From the NCBI GenBank assembly GCA_003451645.1, contig DMER01000089.1, forward strand, positions 43,521 to 50,992: DNA of 7,472 nt, in the 5' to 3' direction. Both the position numbers and the translations under genes were made by a program. Below are positions 6,254-7,472 of this stretch, piece after piece. Numbering within the stretch: the stretch's first letter is position 1; each line of letters starts with the position of its first letter. Origin of the DNA: Alphaproteobacteria bacterium. GTDB lineage: Bacteria > Pseudomonadota > Alphaproteobacteria > Micropepsales > Micropepsaceae. Below the pieces are notes generated by a model. That model worked only from the letters and a program-made list of their open reading frames with translations, did not search any database and had not been told where the DNA came from.

Positions 6254-7472
6254 ATGTCCATTGACGTCAGCATAAGGTTGGGTACGGGCGACGCCGCCAT
6301 CGCTGCGGAATACACGCGCGTACGTGAACAGCTGCCCCAGGCACTGCGCGCGGTGCAGGTGTTAGCAGAGCAGGGCCTGCCGCATTTCAAACTGCCTTCG
6401 CAGACAGGTGATTTGGCGGATATTGCAGCTCTTGCAGGTGGGCTGACGGATGGTGCCAAAGACCTCGTGATTCTGGGCATCGGCGGATCCAGTCTGGGCG
6501 CTAAAGCCCTGTGCCAGCTGGCCGGGTGGGGCACGCCCGCGCAGCCCAGCCTGAAAGACAGGCCACATCTGCACTTTGTCGAGAATTTGGATGGGCGCAG
6601 CCTGGCGGGCTTGTTGTCGGGGCTCGATCCTGCGGCCACAAAGGTTCTCGCGGTCTCGAAATCGGGCTCAACTACCGAAACACTAGCGCAGCTCTTAATC
6701 GTGGCCGCTTGGGCCAGTGCGCGCGGTGCCGATCTCGCCCGGCACTGCGCGGTGATCGCAGAGCCTGGTAACAATGCGTTGCGCCAATGGGCTCAGATGA
6801 CCGGCTGCCCGGTCATGGACCATGACCCTGCCTTAGGCGGGCGGTATTCCGTGTTGAGCTGCGTGGGCCTTGTCCCTTCTGCCGTTGCAGGGCTCGACAT
6901 TCGGGCGATTCGCCATGGTGCGGCGCAAGCCTTGGCTCCTTTGCTGGCACTCGACGAGGGCTCATCTTGGGCCCAAGGTGCGGCGCTGAATATGGCTGCG
7001 ATGGCGTGCGGCCGCTCGCAGAGCGTGCTTTGGGCCTATGCCGACCGGCTAGAAAAGCTCACCCTATGGTGGCGCCAGCTGTGGGGTGAAAGCTTGGGGA
7101 AGCAGGGCAAGGGTTCTACACCGATTAATGCACTCGGTCCCGTCGATCAGCATTCGCAGCTGCAACTGTATCTGGACGGACCCAATGACAAGCTGATCAC
7201 AATCATCACCACACAAGATGGGGACGATTTGGCCGTGCCCGCTGACGCCGCTGGGCGAATCGGGCAATCCTTGTTGGGCGGCCGCACGGTGGCCGAGATC
7301 GTGAACGCGCAGGCACGCGCGACGGCGGAGGCGCTCGTTCGTGCTGGACGGACGGTTCGCGTCATCCATGTGCCACGATTGGGCGAGCAAGCGATGGGCG
7401 CACTGATGATGCATTTCATCTTGGAGACCTTGGTGACCGCGCAGCTTTTGGGGGTCGATCCCTTTGACCAGA
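6254..7472 (+). CDS. pgi: Glucose-6-phosphate isomerase, compact form (partial, C-terminus off window)
   Basis: This enzyme interconverts glucose-6-phosphate and fructose-6-phosphate in the cytoplasm (glycolysis, gluconeogenesis and the entry to pentose phosphate and Entner-Doudoroff routes). The frame is open from 6254 to the window end, giving 406 residues. Conserved features are LGIGGSSLGAKAL at 74-86, the phosphate-binding SKSGSTTET at 135-143, GGRYSVLS at 195-202, QLWGESLGKQGKG at 276-288 with catalytic Glu279, and PVDQHSQLQLYLDGP at 296-310 with catalytic His300. The last visible residues, DPFDQ, begin the final signature, whose catalytic Lys lies beyond the window. The likely full length of about 420-440 is shorter than E. 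coli Pgi (549) and fits the compact alphaproteobacterial or Gram-positive form. It lies 34 nt after the lipoprotein gene and is probably co-transcribed with it. No frameshift is seen. Confidence 0.95.
   Translation, partial: MSIDVSIRLGTGDAAIAAEYTRVREQLPQALRAVQVLAEQGLPHFKLPSQTGDLADIAALAGGLTDGAKDLVILGIGGSSLGAKALCQLAGWGTPAQPSLKDRPHLHFVENLDGRSLAGLLSGLDPAATKVLAVSKSGSTTETLAQLLIVAAWASARGADLARHCAVIAEPGNNALRQWAQMTGCPVMDHDPALGGRYSVLSCVGLVPSAVAGLDIRAIRHGAAQALAPLLALDEGSSWAQGAALNMAAMACGRSQSVLWAYADRLEKLTLWWRQLWGESLGKQGKGSTPINALGPVDQHSQLQLYLDGPNDKLITIITTQDGDDLAVPADAAGRIGQSLLGGRTVAEIVNAQARATAEALVRAGRTVRVIHVPRLGEQAMGALMMHFILETLVTAQLLGVDPFDQ

Noticed and set aside
5716..6774. Long minus-strand ORF of 352 codons across the lipoprotein and pgi genes
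   Set aside because: It is antisense to two well-supported genes, is Arg/Ala/Ser-rich as expected for a GC-rich shadow, and has no recognisable domain.

Overview
The window looks like a chromosomal, housekeeping-rich segment of an alphaproteobacterium. The DNA is GC-rich with GC-biased third codon positions. The run ribF - ileS - lspA - DUF3035-type lipoprotein, with a MaoC-family hydratase upstream, is an arrangement I associate with alphaproteobacteria of the Rhodospirillales/Rhizobiales type. I cannot name a genus. No phage, transposon, CRISPR array, tRNA or rRNA is visible.

Layout. (1) Positions 1-376, minus strand: the N-terminal part of a thioredoxin-coupled type ArsC arsenate reductase, cut by the window edge. 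(2) Positions 377-521: a 145-bp divergent intergenic region with three GTGAA (TTCAC on the other strand) repeats exactly 12 bp apart, next to the arsC start. (3) Positions 522-1954: a short MaoC/PhaJ-like hydratase and ribF (bifunctional riboflavin kinase/FAD synthetase), 26 nt apart. (4) Positions 1955-2142: a regulatory region with a good sigma70-type promoter, a Shine-Dalgarno sequence and a 16-residue open reading frame with five isoleucines, directly upstream of ileS. It can fold into nested hairpins. (5) Positions 2143-5548: ileS (isoleucyl-tRNA synthetase) and lspA (prolipoprotein signal peptidase), overlapping by 8 nt. (6) Positions 5650-6219: a small lipoprotein of the DUF3035/BamF type. 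(7) Positions 6254-7472: pgi (glucose-6-phosphate isomerase, compact form), missing only its extreme C-terminus.

How the genes relate. ribF makes FMN and FAD, ileS charges tRNA-Ile, and lspA matures lipoproteins. The lipoprotein encoded just after lspA is a plausible substrate. pgi belongs to central carbon metabolism and is probably only co-transcribed.

The most interesting item is the Ile-rich leader peptide upstream of ileS. It resembles the leader peptides of amino-acid biosynthetic operons but sits before the aminoacyl-tRNA synthetase for the same amino acid. Its own promoter and SD, its stop codon inside a hairpin loop, and the lack of an SD at ileS together suggest leader-peptide control of ileS by Ile-tRNA charging. 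This is inferred from sequence only. No clear intrinsic terminator is present, so a translational mechanism fits better than classical transcription attenuation.
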